Shown: positions 42,982 through 51,740 of the stretch, one piece after another
Position numbering within the stretch: the stretch's first letter is position 1
Layout of the letters: each line of letters begins with the position of its first letter
Assembly: GCF_001905145.1 (NCBI RefSeq)
Contig: NZ_LWLB01000023.1
Location: forward strand, 372,001-436,000
Length of the DNA: 64,000 bases
Direction: 5' to 3'
DNA from: Nocardiopsis sp. TSRI0078
Lineage (GTDB): Bacteria > Actinomycetota > Actinomycetes > Streptosporangiales > Streptosporangiaceae
Notes under the pieces: model-generated
What the model saw: the letters and a program-made list of their open reading frames with translations, nothing else
The model's database searches: none
What the model was told of the DNA's origin: nothing
Position numbers and translations under genes: made by a program

Positions 42982-45099
42982 GTGGCCCAGCTCGCCATCC
43001 ACAAGGACTTCCTCACGGAGTTCGCCAAGCTCGAAAAACCCGTGCAGGACCGGGTCACCGAGGTCTTCGCCAAGTTCGACGAGGCCACCCACGCGGGCCT
43101 GCACCTGGAGAAGATCACCCACGCCCGCGACGACCGGTTCCGCACGATCCGCATCGACCAGTTCTGGCGCGGGGTGGTCCTGGCACCGGCGAAGGGCGAC
43201 ACCTACACCCTGCTCAAGGTGCTGCCGCACGACAAGGCCTACGAGTGGGCCAAGACGCGCAGGGCGTCGGTCAACATGGCGACCGGCGGCATCGAACTGC
43301 GCGACGTGGAGGCGATCGACTCCAGCATCCCCTACCTGGAGAAGATGGCCGGCAAGGCGCCGACCCGGCTGTTCGGACACGTCGCGGACGCCGACCTGGC
43401 ACGGCTGGGGGTGGACGAGCAGACCCGGGCCTTCGCGCGCACCCTGACCGACGCCTTCCAGCTGGAGGCGGCCCAGGGGCTGCTGCCACCGGTGCAGTGG
43501 GACGTGCTGTGCGGGCTGGCCGCCGGGATGAGCCCCGAGGAGGTCTGGGACGACATGGGCGCGGCGATCGGCGCCGAGCAGATCGACCCCGAGGACCTGG
43601 ACGCGGCCGTGCGGCGCAGCTCCGACCGGGTGGTGCTGGTGGAGGGCCCCGAGGAGCTGATGACGGCGCTGGCCCACCCCTTCGACCTGTGGCGGATCTA
43701 CCTGCACCCGGTGCAGCGCGCGGTGGTGGAGGCCTCCTACCGGGGCCCGGCCCGGGTCAGCGGCGGCCCGGGGACCGGCAAGACCGTGGTGGCGCTGCAC
43801 CGCGCCCACCAGCTGGCGAGGCGGGGCCTGGGGCCGGTGCTGCTGACCACGTTCACCTCGACCCTGGCCGAGGCGCTGGAGCGCAACCTCGCCCTGCTCG
43901 CCGAGACCACCGGGGACCCGGGGGCGGCCGAACGGGTGCGGGTGGAACACGTGGACCGGCTGGCCCACCGGGTGTTCCGGGAGGCGCACGGCAGGCCGAA
44001 CCTGCTCACCCCCGACCGGGAGCGGGAGCTGTGGCGGCGGATCACCGACAGGTTGGGCGTGGACCTGTCCCCCGCGTTCCTGGCCGAGGAGTGGCGCCAG
44101 GTGGTACTGGCCCAACGCGTGGAGTCGGCCCCCGAGTACTTGCGGGCCAAGCGCACCGGGCGCGGGCGCGGGCTCGCCCCCACGCAGAAGGCCCGGGTGT
44201 GGCAGGCGGTGTGGGAGTTCCAGAGAGAACTGTCCGAACACGGGCTGTGGACGCACGAGACCGTGTGCGAGGAGGCGGCCCGGCTGCTGGCCGAGCGCCC
44301 CGAAACCGACAAGCCCTTCCGGCACGTGGTGGTGGACGAGGCCCAGGACCTGGGCGCCCACCAGTGGCGGCTGCTGCGGGCGGCCGCGCCGGAGGGCCCC
44401 GACGACATGTTCATCGCCGGGGACACCCACCAGCGCATCTACGGGCCCAGGATCACCCTGGGCGAGGTCGGGGTGGACGTGCGCGGCCGCGCCTCGAAGC
44501 TGCGGATCAACTACCGCACCACCGGCGAGATCCTCGGATGGAGCCTGGGGCTGATGCACGGCCAGGCCGTGGACGACCTGGACGGTGGACCGGAGTCACT
44601 GGCCGGGTGCCGCTCGGAGATGAGCGGCGAGAACCCGGTGGCGAAGGGGTTCGCCACCCGGGAGGCGGAGTCGGCGCACCTGAAGGAGACGGTCCGCGCC
44701 TGGCTCGACGCCGGGGTGCTGCCGGCCGAGATCGGGGTGGCGGCCCGCTCCAACCGGGCCGCGGACCAGGCCCTGCTGGCCCTGGAGGAGGCCGGGGTCC
44801 CGGCCGTGTCCCTGGCACGGGACCCGTCGGGGGACGGCGCCGGGGTGGCGGTCGGCACGATGCACCGCATGAAGGGGCTGGAGTTTCGCTGCCTGGCCGT
44901 GGTCGGCGCCGGAAGCGGCCAACTGCCCGCACCGCGAAGCGTCACACCCGAGGAGGAGGATCCCGGTGCGCACGTCCGGGACCTGCTGCGCGAACGCAGC
45001 CTGCTGTTCGTGGCGTGCACACGCGCACGCGAGCAGCTGAGCGTGAGCTGGCACCAGGAGCCCAGTCCGTTCCTGGAACCGCTGGTGAACCGGGCCTGA
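42982..45099 (+). CDS. UvrD-like SF1 helicase with N-terminal RelE/ParE-like domain
   Basis: A 705-residue protein. The first ~115 residues (FLTEFAKLEKPVQDRVTEVF, RFRTIRIDQFWRGVVLA, YTLLKVLPHDKAYEWA) have the length and strand pattern of a RelE/ParE toxin fold. From about residue 240 an SF1 helicase follows: Walker A SGGPGTGKTVVALH near 259-272, DEAQDL near 452, GDTHQRIYG, INYRTTGEIL, GTMHRMKGLEF and FVACTRAREQL. I recall this fusion as a family seen in actinomycetes. RelE folds cleave ribosome-bound mRNA in toxins; residues needed for cleavage cannot be judged here. The gene follows the kinase by 66 bp on the same strand, with start GTG 42982. Confidence 0.82.
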   Translation: MAQLAIHKDFLTEFAKLEKPVQDRVTEVFAKFDEATHAGLHLEKITHARDDRFRTIRIDQFWRGVVLAPAKGDTYTLLKVLPHDKAYEWAKTRRASVNMATGGIELRDVEAIDSSIPYLEKMAGKAPTRLFGHVADADLARLGVDEQTRAFARTLTDAFQLEAAQGLLPPVQWDVLCGLAAGMSPEEVWDDMGAAIGAEQIDPEDLDAAVRRSSDRVVLVEGPEELMTALAHPFDLWRIYLHPVQRAVVEASYRGPARVSGGPGTGKTVVALHRAHQLARRGLGPVLLTTFTSTLAEALERNLALLAETTGDPGAAERVRVEHVDRLAHRVFREAHGRPNLLTPDRERELWRRITDRLGVDLSPAFLAEEWRQVVLAQRVESAPEYLRAKRTGRGRGLAPTQKARVWQAVWEFQRELSEHGLWTHETVCEEAARLLAERPETDKPFRHVVVDEAQDLGAHQWRLLRAAAPEGPDDMFIAGDTHQRIYGPRITLGEVGVDVRGRASKLRINYRTTGEILGWSLGLMHGQAVDDLDGGPESLAGCRSEMSGENPVAKGFATREAESAHLKETVRAWLDAGVLPAEIGVAARSNRAADQALLALEEAGVPAVSLARDPSGDGAGVAVGTMHRMKGLEFRCLAVVGAGSGQLPAPRSVTPEEEDPGAHVRDLLRERSLLFVACTRAREQLSVSWHQEPSPFLEPLVNRA

Positions 45100-45153
45100 T
45101 CGGCCCGGCGCACCCGCGCACGAAGTCCCACCGAACGGAGGAAGTCCCCCACC

Positions 45154-47427
45154 ATGGCGAAACTGTCCCAACTCCTCGACCAGATCGACTCCGGCACGAT
45201 CCTGCTCCCCGAGTTCCAGCGCGGCTACGTGTGGAACCGCGACCAGGTGCGCGGCCTGATGCGGTCGATGTACCTGTCCCACCCGGTCGGCAGCCTGCTG
45301 CTGTGGGAGACCTCCGACACCGGGGTCTCCGCTCGGGGCGGCGCCACCGGCAACGGCACCTACCTGATGCTGCTGGACGGCCAGCAGCGCATCACCTCGC
45401 TGTACGGGGTCGTCAGGGGGTGTCCGCCCGGTTTCTTCGACGGCGACGCCAAGGCGTTCACCGGCCTGTACTTCAACGTGGAGAGCGAGGAGTTCGCCTT
45501 CTACGCGCGCAACCGGATGGCCGGGGACGCGCGGTGGGTGAACGTGACCGAGCTGTTCACGAAGGGGGCGATGCACTACATGCGCCCGCTCGCGGACGCC
45601 TTCCCCGAACAGGCCGAGACCTTCCTGGACCGGCTGAACCAGCTGCGCCAGATGACGGAGAGGGAGTTCCACCAGGAGGAGATCACCGGCGCGGACAAGG
45701 ACGTCGAGGAGGTCGTCGGGATCTTCAACCGGGTCAACTCCGGGGGTACCAAGCTCTCCAAGGGTGATCTGGCGCTGGCCAAGGTGTGCGCGCAGTGGCC
45801 CGACGCGCGCAGGGTGATGCGCGCGGCCATCGACCGGTGGCAGCGGACCGGGTACAAGTTCACACTGGACTGGCTGCTGCGGACCACCATGGCGGTGGCC
45901 ACGGGCAAGGCCCGGTTCGAGCAGATGTCCAAGGTGAGGGCCGAGGACTTCCGCGACGCGCTGGAGCGGACGGTCGCCCACACCGACACGCTCCTGGAGG
46001 CGGTCTCGGGGAGACTGGGCCTGGACCACGACCGGGTTCTGAAGAGCCACTCCTCGCTGATCGTCGCGGTGCGGCTGCTGGAGCTCAACGGTGGCGGGTT
46101 CGACGACCGGGCGCACCGCGACAAGGTTCTGTACTGGTACATGCACTCGGCGCTGTGGGGCCGCTACAACGGTCCCACCGAGAGCACCCTGCAACGGGAC
46201 TTCGACACCGCGGAGCGCAGCGGGGTCGACGGGCTGATCAAGGCGCTGGAGCGCTCCCGGAGCGGTTCCCTCAGGGTCCGCCCGCACGATTTCGAGGGGA
46301 CGCAGGGATCGCGTTTCTACCCGTTGCTGTACCTGCTGGTGCGGGCCAGGGGCTCCCGCGACCTGGCGACAGGCCAGGAGCTGACCGCCGAAGCGCTCGG
46401 CTCGCACAGCCAGCTGCGGCGACACACCCTCTTCCCGACCCCGCTGCTGCGTGGGCGCGACGCGAAGGCCGACGCGATCGCCAACTTCTGCTTCCTCACG
46501 GAGCGGAACGACCTGGAGGTCGGTCGGCTGGCACCGCACGAGTACCTGGCCGAGGCCGAGGCCGCGCACCCCGGTGTGCTGGCCTCACAGTGGATCCCCA
46601 CCGACTCCGCACTGTGGAGGCCGGAGCGCTACCGCGACTTCCTGGCCGCCCGACGGGAGCTGCTGGCCGAGGCCGCGCAGTCCTTCCTGGAGGGGCTGCG
46701 TCGGGGAACCGCGCCCGAGGAGAGGGAGCTGCGTCCGCTCACGGTGACGGCCGAGGAGACGGCCGACCCGCGCGGCGCCCAGGTGCGGGCACTGATCGGG
46801 GAGATGCGTGAGGCCGGATACGCGGAGCCGGAGCTGGACACGGCGATCAACGACCCCGAACGGGGCGGAGTGATCGCCGAGGCGGAGGCGTTCTGGCCGG
46901 ACGGGCTCCAGCACGGGGTGGGCAGGCCGGTCGTCCTGGAACTGGACCCGGAGCGGGCCGACCTGCCCCGCCTGCAGGAACTGGGCTATGAGGTGTTCAC
47001 GTCGGTGGACTCCCTGACGGGGTTCGTCAGGCGTCTGGGACAGGACTCCGCGGGCGAGCACCCGGTGGCCGAGCCGGTGCCGGAGGATGTCCCGGAGGAG
47101 GGCTTCGCGGAGGGCGGGCCCGACGCAGCGGCCTTCGGCGAGGCGATGGTGTCGGTGTACGAGCGGGCCAAGACGGAGGCGGGCTACACCGCCTCGTTCT
47201 TCCTGGGCATGCTCTCAGAGCTGGGTCCGCTGGGAACCGCACGCAGACTGCTCAACGCCCCGGCGGTCTCGGACGGGTTCTCCAACCTGTGGGAGCGGGG
47301 CCGCCTGGACCTGACGGTGGAGGCGCTGGTGCTGCGCCCTGAGTTCTCCCCCCTGTTCACCGACGAGGAGCGCGAACGGGCGCGGGGGCGCCTGGAGCAG
47401 TTCGGGTACGAGTTCCCGGACAGCTAG
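45154..47427 (+). CDS. DUF262 (GmrSD/ParB-like) protein with extra C-terminal domain
   Basis: A 757-residue DUF262 protein. The N-terminal marks are LPEFQRGYVWNRDQV near residues 18-33 and LLDGQQRITSLYG near 73-85, the ParB/Srx-like motif of GmrS-type proteins, followed by FNRVNSGGTKLSKGD. DUF262 proteins occur in many defence islands, and in GmrSD this part hydrolyses NTP to control cleavage of modified DNA. No DUF1524 HNH nuclease motif is seen. The last ~90 residues (FFLGMLSELGPLGTARRLLN ... LDLTVEALVLRPEF) form a separate domain that occurs again at 48354-48704. It is the last gene of the island; the ATG follows CGGAGGAAGTCC. Confidence 0.82.
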   Translation: MAKLSQLLDQIDSGTILLPEFQRGYVWNRDQVRGLMRSMYLSHPVGSLLLWETSDTGVSARGGATGNGTYLMLLDGQQRITSLYGVVRGCPPGFFDGDAKAFTGLYFNVESEEFAFYARNRMAGDARWVNVTELFTKGAMHYMRPLADAFPEQAETFLDRLNQLRQMTEREFHQEEITGADKDVEEVVGIFNRVNSGGTKLSKGDLALAKVCAQWPDARRVMRAAIDRWQRTGYKFTLDWLLRTTMAVATGKARFEQMSKVRAEDFRDALERTVAHTDTLLEAVSGRLGLDHDRVLKSHSSLIVAVRLLELNGGGFDDRAHRDKVLYWYMHSALWGRYNGPTESTLQRDFDTAERSGVDGLIKALERSRSGSLRVRPHDFEGTQGSRFYPLLYLLVRARGSRDLATGQELTAEALGSHSQLRRHTLFPTPLLRGRDAKADAIANFCFLTERNDLEVGRLAPHEYLAEAEAAHPGVLASQWIPTDSALWRPERYRDFLAARRELLAEAAQSFLEGLRRGTAPEERELRPLTVTAEETADPRGAQVRALIGEMREAGYAEPELDTAINDPERGGVIAEAEAFWPDGLQHGVGRPVVLELDPERADLPRLQELGYEVFTSVDSLTGFVRRLGQDSAGEHPVAEPVPEDVPEEGFAEGGPDAAAFGEAMVSVYERAKTEAGYTASFFLGMLSELGPLGTARRLLNAPAVSDGFSNLWERGRLDLTVEALVLRPEFSPLFTDEERERARGRLEQFGYEFPDS

Positions 47428-47549
47428 GGACACGGCCCCGGGGCGGGAAGGCCAGCGCTTGACCACCACCGCCCCGGGCTCCTTCCGGGAACGTGAGGAC
47501 CGGGTCCGCCGACAGGGCGTACCCGGCCGCTTCCACCAGAACCTTTTCC

Positions 47550-47568
47550 AATCACCCCGGTGATTTTT
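47550..47568 (+). terminator. Intrinsic terminator of the defence operon
   Basis: AATCAC (47550-47555) and GTGATT (47560-47565) pair around CCCG, and a run of T follows. It lies about 120 bases after the DUF262 stop. Confidence 0.65.
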
Positions 47569-47828
47569 CTCAGCACCTTGGCGAATCGGTCCCGAAGCGA
47601 AACCGCGTCGACGCAAAGGCATGCTAATATTAAATTGGAGCCACCCGAGAAATCAGGGTTATCTCGCATTTCACCCCCCGAAAGAGTCACTTTCTCATGC
47701 CTGTTTCCATCGGCGAACACCTCGCTCTCACCCCTCCGCGCCACACCCTTAAGGCAAGTGGCCAAACCTGCCGGAAGGTTTCCGCGACCGGCACTGTCCA
47801 CGACTGGACCCTCAGCATCGAAGGCCAT

Positions 47829-48278
47829 ATGAGTATCACCATCCGGGACACTCATTGGGACAACGGGGAGCGGGACCTATGTCCCCTCATGCCGGACCCC
47901 ATGCCCGCAGACATGCCCATGCCTCTCGCACTCCTGCATGGAAAACGCCGTGCTGGAATCCACGAAGTCCCAGGAGTCCGAGACCAGGAATGGATGTCCG
48001 TGAAAACGGTCCGGCCAGGGAAGAACGACTGGCCTTCGGCAACTTCGCCATCGCTTGCGAGCCTCGAAGAGATCTGCGGGAAAGAGCTCGTCCAGGCTGC
48101 GCTCGCGCAAGGGATTACCGGCCTTGGAAGTAAAGCAGAACTCCTGGGCGCCAAGGAGGGCGACCGCACCAGGAACGAACTTCGAGCCCTGTTCGATTCG
48201 AGCTGCCATGCGGCTCCCATCGCGCTGTACACCGTCACCCGGGTGGTCCCGACGCTGAAACACATCCGCTGGATCTGA
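47829..48278 (+). CDS. Hypothetical protein of doubtful reality
   Basis: A frame of up to 193 codons (from 47697) or 149 (from ATG 47829, MSITIRDTHWDNGERD) lies in DNA that is poorer in GC than anything nearby. The C-terminal part (LASLEEICGKELVQAALAQG, GSKAELLGAKEGDRTRNELR) reads like a real helical protein, while the N-terminal part is odd (PDPMPADMPMP). No start has a convincing ribosome site, and I recognise no family. The opposite strand is also open, so this may not be a gene. If real, it was probably acquired separately from the operon. Confidence 0.3.
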   Translation: MSITIRDTHWDNGERDLCPLMPDPMPADMPMPLALLHGKRRAGIHEVPGVRDQEWMSVKTVRPGKNDWPSATSPSLASLEEICGKELVQAALAQGITGLGSKAELLGAKEGDRTRNELRALFDSSCHAAPIALYTVTRVVPTLKHIRWI

Positions 48279-48353
48279 CGAGGTCCTCTCAACGGATTCG
48301 CTCTTGGGCAATGACCAAGGCCAGCGCCGCCTGCACGAGCGCTTCGATCCTGA

Positions 48354-48704
48354 ATGGACTCCTGGGGGTGTGGCGCAGTGCCCGCCCCGGAGTCGGCGAG
48401 CGCGGACTTCGGCCGGGCGCCGGCCAAGGCTCATGAACGCGCCAGACAGGAGTCCGGGTTCTCCGCCCCGTCCTTCCACACGGTGCTCTCAGAGCTGGGT
48501 CCGCTGGGAACCGCACGCAGGCTCCTCAACGCCCCGGCGATCTCGGACGGGTTCTCCAACCTGGGGGAGCGGGGCCGGCTGGACCTGACGGTGGAGGCAC
48601 TGGTGCTGCGTCCGGAGTTCTCCCCGCTGTTCACCCAGGAGGAGCTGGGCAGGGCGCGAAGCCGCCTGGAGCAGTTCGGGCACCGCTTCCTCGACGCCGG
48701 CTGA
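48354..48704 (+). CDS. Stand-alone copy of the C-terminal domain of the DUF262 protein
   Basis: The frame encodes up to 116 residues. From about residue 28 on (AHERARQESGFSAPSF, then LSELGPLGTARRLLNAP and LDLTVEALVLRPEFSPLF) it matches the last ~90 residues of the DUF262 protein. The DNA is nearly the same over 48484-48679 versus 47210-47405 and less alike before that. I recall small proteins of this type as separate genes in other bacteria, so it may be functional. No ribosome site precedes the ATG at 48354, however, and the upstream DNA is unrelated, so a remnant of a second operon copy is as likely. Confidence 0.5.
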   Translation: MDSWGCGAVPAPESASADFGRAPAKAHERARQESGFSAPSFHTVLSELGPLGTARRLLNAPAISDGFSNLGERGRLDLTVEALVLRPEFSPLFTQEELGRARSRLEQFGHRFLDAG

Positions 48705-49246
48705 CCCGTGCGGGCCGGGCGCGGACTCCTGTGGTCCTTCCGCCCGGCCCCGTACGCCCCGGTCAGCGGGGACGGCCCTGATCCGGTCGGCGGCGCCGAC
48801 CGGGTTCACGGCGTGGCGGGGCGTATCAGTCGAAGTGGCAGCGGGGGTGGGGGATGATGCTCCGCCAGGCCTTACGGGGAAGCGGGCAGCGGCTCCCGGG
48901 GCGGTCGCCTCCCCCGCGCGGGCGCGGGGCGCCCTCCCTCTCCCCGGACGAGGCGGCGGACGCGGCGTACGGGACGGGAGTGCGCGGAACGAGGAGGGCG
49001 TGGGGGTCGCCCAGGGCCACGGTGAGGGTGAGTGCGAGGAGTCCGGAGCGGAGGCGAGAGAACGGGCGGCGATGCTCTGGCATGGGCAACAGCCTGGCAT
49101 GCGTCACCGTGTGTTGTGAATTGATCACGAGAAGACGGATGTCCGGTTCAGGCCAGGGAGAGATGTGTGAACCCGGTTCCGCCCGGGTAACCGGTTCGGC
49201 CCGTGCGGCCCCGCCGCCCGGACGGGTCCGGGCGGCGGGGCCGGGC
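48705..49246. other. Intergenic region, 542 bp
   Basis: It is GC-rich and open in several frames. A minus-strand frame at 48826-49083 (MPEHRRPFSRLRSGLLALTL...) has a hydrophobic start but no ribosome site, and the remainder is low-complexity, so I do not call it. The terminator of the transporter gene is at 49207-49242. Confidence 0.5.
49207..49242 (-). terminator. Hairpin terminator of the transporter gene
   Basis: GGCCCCGCCGCCCGGA and TCCGGGCGGCGGGGCC form a perfect 16-bp stem around CGGG, five bases beyond the minus-strand stop at 49247. Confidence 0.8.
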
Positions 49247-50218
49247 TCAGGAGCGGGGCGAGTCCTCCGGGGCGGTCTCGATGGGGGTGCCCTCGGGTGC
49301 GCGGCGGGCCCAGTAGGTGGCGATGAGCGCGCCGGACATGTTGTGCCAGACGGAGAACAGGGCGCCGGGCAGGGCGGCGAGCGGCGCGAAGTGGGCGGTG
49401 GCCAGGGCGGCGGCGAGGCCGGAGTTCTGCATGCCCACCTCGACGCTGGCCGCGCGCCGGGCGGCCTCGGGCAGCTTGACGGCCATACCGACCAGGTAGC
49501 CGAGCCCCAGGCCCAGGCAGTTGTGCAGCACCACGGCCAGGGCCACCAGGAGGCCGGTGGAGAGCACGGTGTCGGCGTTGGCTCCGACCACGCCGGCGAC
49601 CACGACGACGATGCCGGTGACCGACACCAGCGGCATCGCCGGCAGGACCCTCTCCACGAACCGGTCGGCCGCCATGCGCAGCAGCAGGCCCGCGACGACG
49701 GGGAACAGGACGACCTGGAGGATCGAGACGAACAGGTCCCCGGCCGGGACGGGCAGGGTCGAGCCGGCCAGGCCCAGGACCAGCAGCGGGGTGGCCAGGG
49801 GTGCGAGCAGGGTGGAGACCGAGGTCATCGCCACCGACAGGGCCACGTCGCCGCGGGCGAGGTAGACGATGACGTTGGAGGCGGTGCCGCCGGGTGAGGC
49901 GCCCACCAGGACCATGCCCACGACCAGCAGCGGCGGCAGGCCGAGCACCTGGGCGATCGCCCATCCCAGGAACGGCATGACCGTGTACTGGGCCAGGACT
50001 CCGAGGATGACGGCCCTGGGGTGTCTGGCGACGACGGCGAAGTCCACCGGGCGCATCGTCAGCCCCATGCCGAACATGATGACGCCCAGGAGCAGGGAGA
50101 TGTGCGGGGCGATGAGGGAGGCCTGTTCGGGGGCGAGGAGGCCCGCGGCCCCTCCCGCGAGGACCAGGAGGGCGAACCATCTGCCGACGAGGTCGGCGAT
50201 GTTCCTGATGAGGGTCAT
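49247..50218 (-). CDS. Bile acid:sodium symporter (BASS) family transporter
   Basis: A 323-residue polytopic membrane protein with nine or ten hydrophobic segments. Family marks include LLLGVIMFGMGLTMRPVDF near the N-terminus, VGASPGGTASNVIVYLARGD (the sodium-site loop) in the middle, and VEVGMQNSGLAAALATAHF near the C-terminus. Bacterial members import organic anions such as pantoate or sulfur-containing acids with sodium; the substrate here is unknown. I use the ATG at 50218 (MTLIRNIADLVGRWF), because the upstream extension is soluble and unlike the family. It is followed by a strong terminator and is transcribed alone. Confidence 0.88.
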   Translation of the reverse strand: MTLIRNIADLVGRWFALLVLAGGAAGLLAPEQASLIAPHISLLLGVIMFGMGLTMRPVDFAVVARHPRAVILGVLAQYTVMPFLGWAIAQVLGLPPLLVVGMVLVGASPGGTASNVIVYLARGDVALSVAMTSVSTLLAPLATPLLVLGLAGSTLPVPAGDLFVSILQVVLFPVVAGLLLRMAADRFVERVLPAMPLVSVTGIVVVVAGVVGANADTVLSTGLLVALAVVLHNCLGLGLGYLVGMAVKLPEAARRAASVEVGMQNSGLAAALATAHFAPLAALPGALFSVWHNMSGALIATYWARRAPEGTPIETAPEDSPRS

Positions 50219-50426
50219 GGCTGCTGCTTCCCGTGTGTGATCCGGGGCGGCGGGACACCGGCCCCCGGACGGTCGCCGCCGCCGTGGGTCGGTCGCCGCG
50301 CGGTCATGGTAGTCCTCGGGCGCCTCGCTCCTTCGAGCCGGGGCACCGCGGGACAGGCGGTCAGCGGGACAGGCGGTCCGCGGCGCGCCGTGCACGGAGG
50401 CCGTCGGCCGGGGCCCGGCGCGGGGT

Positions 50427-50903
50427 TCAGTGCGCCTTCCCGGCGAAGGTGAGGGCCGGATAGCGGAACCCGCCGGTCCGGTCCTCGAACGAGAGCGTGT
50501 AGAGCCACCACTGCCCGGAGCCCGGTGAGGGGCACGCCTCCGACCAGGAGAGGGATTCGGGAGCCGGCGCCTCGAGGGCCCCGTCGTGGCTGACCGGGGC
50601 TCCCCGGACTCCGGCGTCGCGTGGCAAAAGCACGTGGCGGCAGGTGGTGGAGGGGGCCAGTGCGAGGTCCGTGCCCGTCGGGTTCATCACGCTGACCGTC
50701 CAGGCGACGTGGTCCTCTCCCCCCACGTTCTCCGTGCGGATGCCGAGCAGTTGGACGGCGACGCCGTTGTCGAACACGAACATCCGGTTCGCCGGGACGA
50801 GGGGGAGGAAGCGGGTCAGGGCGAACACCAGGAGGAGGGCGGTGACGAGCGCGACGAGGACCATGGCCCACCTCCTGGACCACGTGTGTGCTTCGGAGGG
50901 CAT
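50427..50903 (-). CDS. Hypothetical membrane-anchored protein
   Basis: A 158-residue protein with one N-terminal membrane helix (about residues 13-36, MVLVALVTALLLVFALTRFL) and an extracellular part of about 120 residues. The outer part begins with strand-like segments (VFDNGVAVQLLGIRTENVGG, WTVSVMNPTGTDLA) that resemble a small beta-sandwich. Two or three cysteines could form a disulfide. I do not recognise the family. The start at 50903 is chosen for the position of the helix; the ribosome site is weak. It is divergent from the Mrr-type gene. Confidence 0.6.
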   Translation of the reverse strand: MPSEAHTWSRRWAMVLVALVTALLLVFALTRFLPLVPANRMFVFDNGVAVQLLGIRTENVGGEDHVAWTVSVMNPTGTDLALAPSTTCRHVLLPRDAGVRGAPVSHDGALEAPAPESLSWSEACPSPGSGQWWLYTLSFEDRTGGFRYPALTFAGKAH

Positions 50904-51083
50904 CAGGTGCCCGTTCGGGGTCGGGCGGGGTGCGTACGGGGGTTCATGGTGCTCCACCGTAGACGTCTTCGGCGGACGGGGGCGCCGCTCCCCGTGGGGC
51001 CGCGCGGTGCGGTGGCGATCCCCACAGGGCGGCGGGAGCGGGATCCATGTGACGATCCGCGCGTACGGGGCAGGTGTCCACTC

Positions 51084-51710
51084 ATGACGAACACCTCCTC
51101 CGGCAGCGGGACGAACGCCAGACCCAGGGAGTGGCGGTTCGTGTGGCGCCACCGGTACGCCCTGGTCCTGGCCATGGTCGTGGCACTGATGGTCGGCACG
51201 TGGGTGGCGCTGAGCGCGGCGCGGCCGCTGCTGTGGGTCGCGGCGGCGCTGGTGGCGGCCGCCCTTGTGTGGTGGGCCCGCGCGCGGATGCGCCTGGCCC
51301 GGGAGGCGCGGGCGCTCGCGCTGGTCGACCTGTCCGAGGTCGACCGCATGTCCGGAACGGAGTTCGAGGAGCACGTCGCCGGCCTGATGCGGGTGCACGG
51401 CTACACCGCGGTGACCGTGGTCGGCGGGGCCGAGGACGGAGGGGTGGACGTGCTGGGCCGGGCTCCGGACGGGCGGAAGGTGGCGGTGCAGTGCAAGCGG
51501 TGGAACCACCCCGTGCCGCCGAACGAGGTCCGCGCCCTCATCGGTGTCCTGAGCACCAGCTACCGGGACTACCAGGGGATGTTCGTGGCCTCCAACGGGT
51601 TCACCGAGGCCGCGGCCCGCGAGGGCGAGGGGCACATGGTCCTGGTGGACCGGGACGGGCTGGCCCGGTGGATGGGCGGCACCGACGTTCCGGAGCCGCC
51701 GCGGCTGTGA
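51084..51710 (+). CDS. Membrane-anchored Mrr-type restriction endonuclease domain protein
   Basis: A 208-residue protein. Two membrane helices at about residues 24-42 and 46-64 are followed by an Mrr-like nuclease domain: MSGTEFEEHVAGLMRVHGY, then GGVDVLGR with Asp near 121, and VAVQCKRW with the catalytic Q/C-K near 136-138, completing a D-QxK pattern. LIGVLSTSYRDYQGMFVASNG is the conserved helix and strand after the active site. Mrr cuts methylated DNA; membrane forms are common and little studied. The ATG at 51084 has a weak site. The location, a few kilobases from DISARM, may be coincidental. Confidence 0.82.
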   Translation: MTNTSSGSGTNARPREWRFVWRHRYALVLAMVVALMVGTWVALSAARPLLWVAAALVAAALVWWARARMRLAREARALALVDLSEVDRMSGTEFEEHVAGLMRVHGYTAVTVVGGAEDGGVDVLGRAPDGRKVAVQCKRWNHPVPPNEVRALIGVLSTSYRDYQGMFVASNGFTEAAAREGEGHMVLVDRDGLARWMGGTDVPEPPRL

Positions 51711-51740
51711 GGAGGTCTCCGCAGGGTCCGCCCCGGCCGG

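Noticed and set aside
25448-47427. Interpretation of the island as BREX or Pgl because of the kinase and the PglX-like methylase
   Set aside because: There is no PglZ or BrxC/BrxL, while drmA, drmB and drmC are clear, so DISARM is the better assignment.
47424-47855. Minus-strand frame across the low-GC patch
   Set aside because: It overlaps the operon terminator and has no recognisable domain or ribosome site.
48826-49083. Minus-strand frame with a hydrophobic start (possible secreted peptide)
   Set aside because: There is no ribosome site, and most of the frame is low-complexity Pro/Arg/Gly typical of shadow frames in GC-rich DNA.
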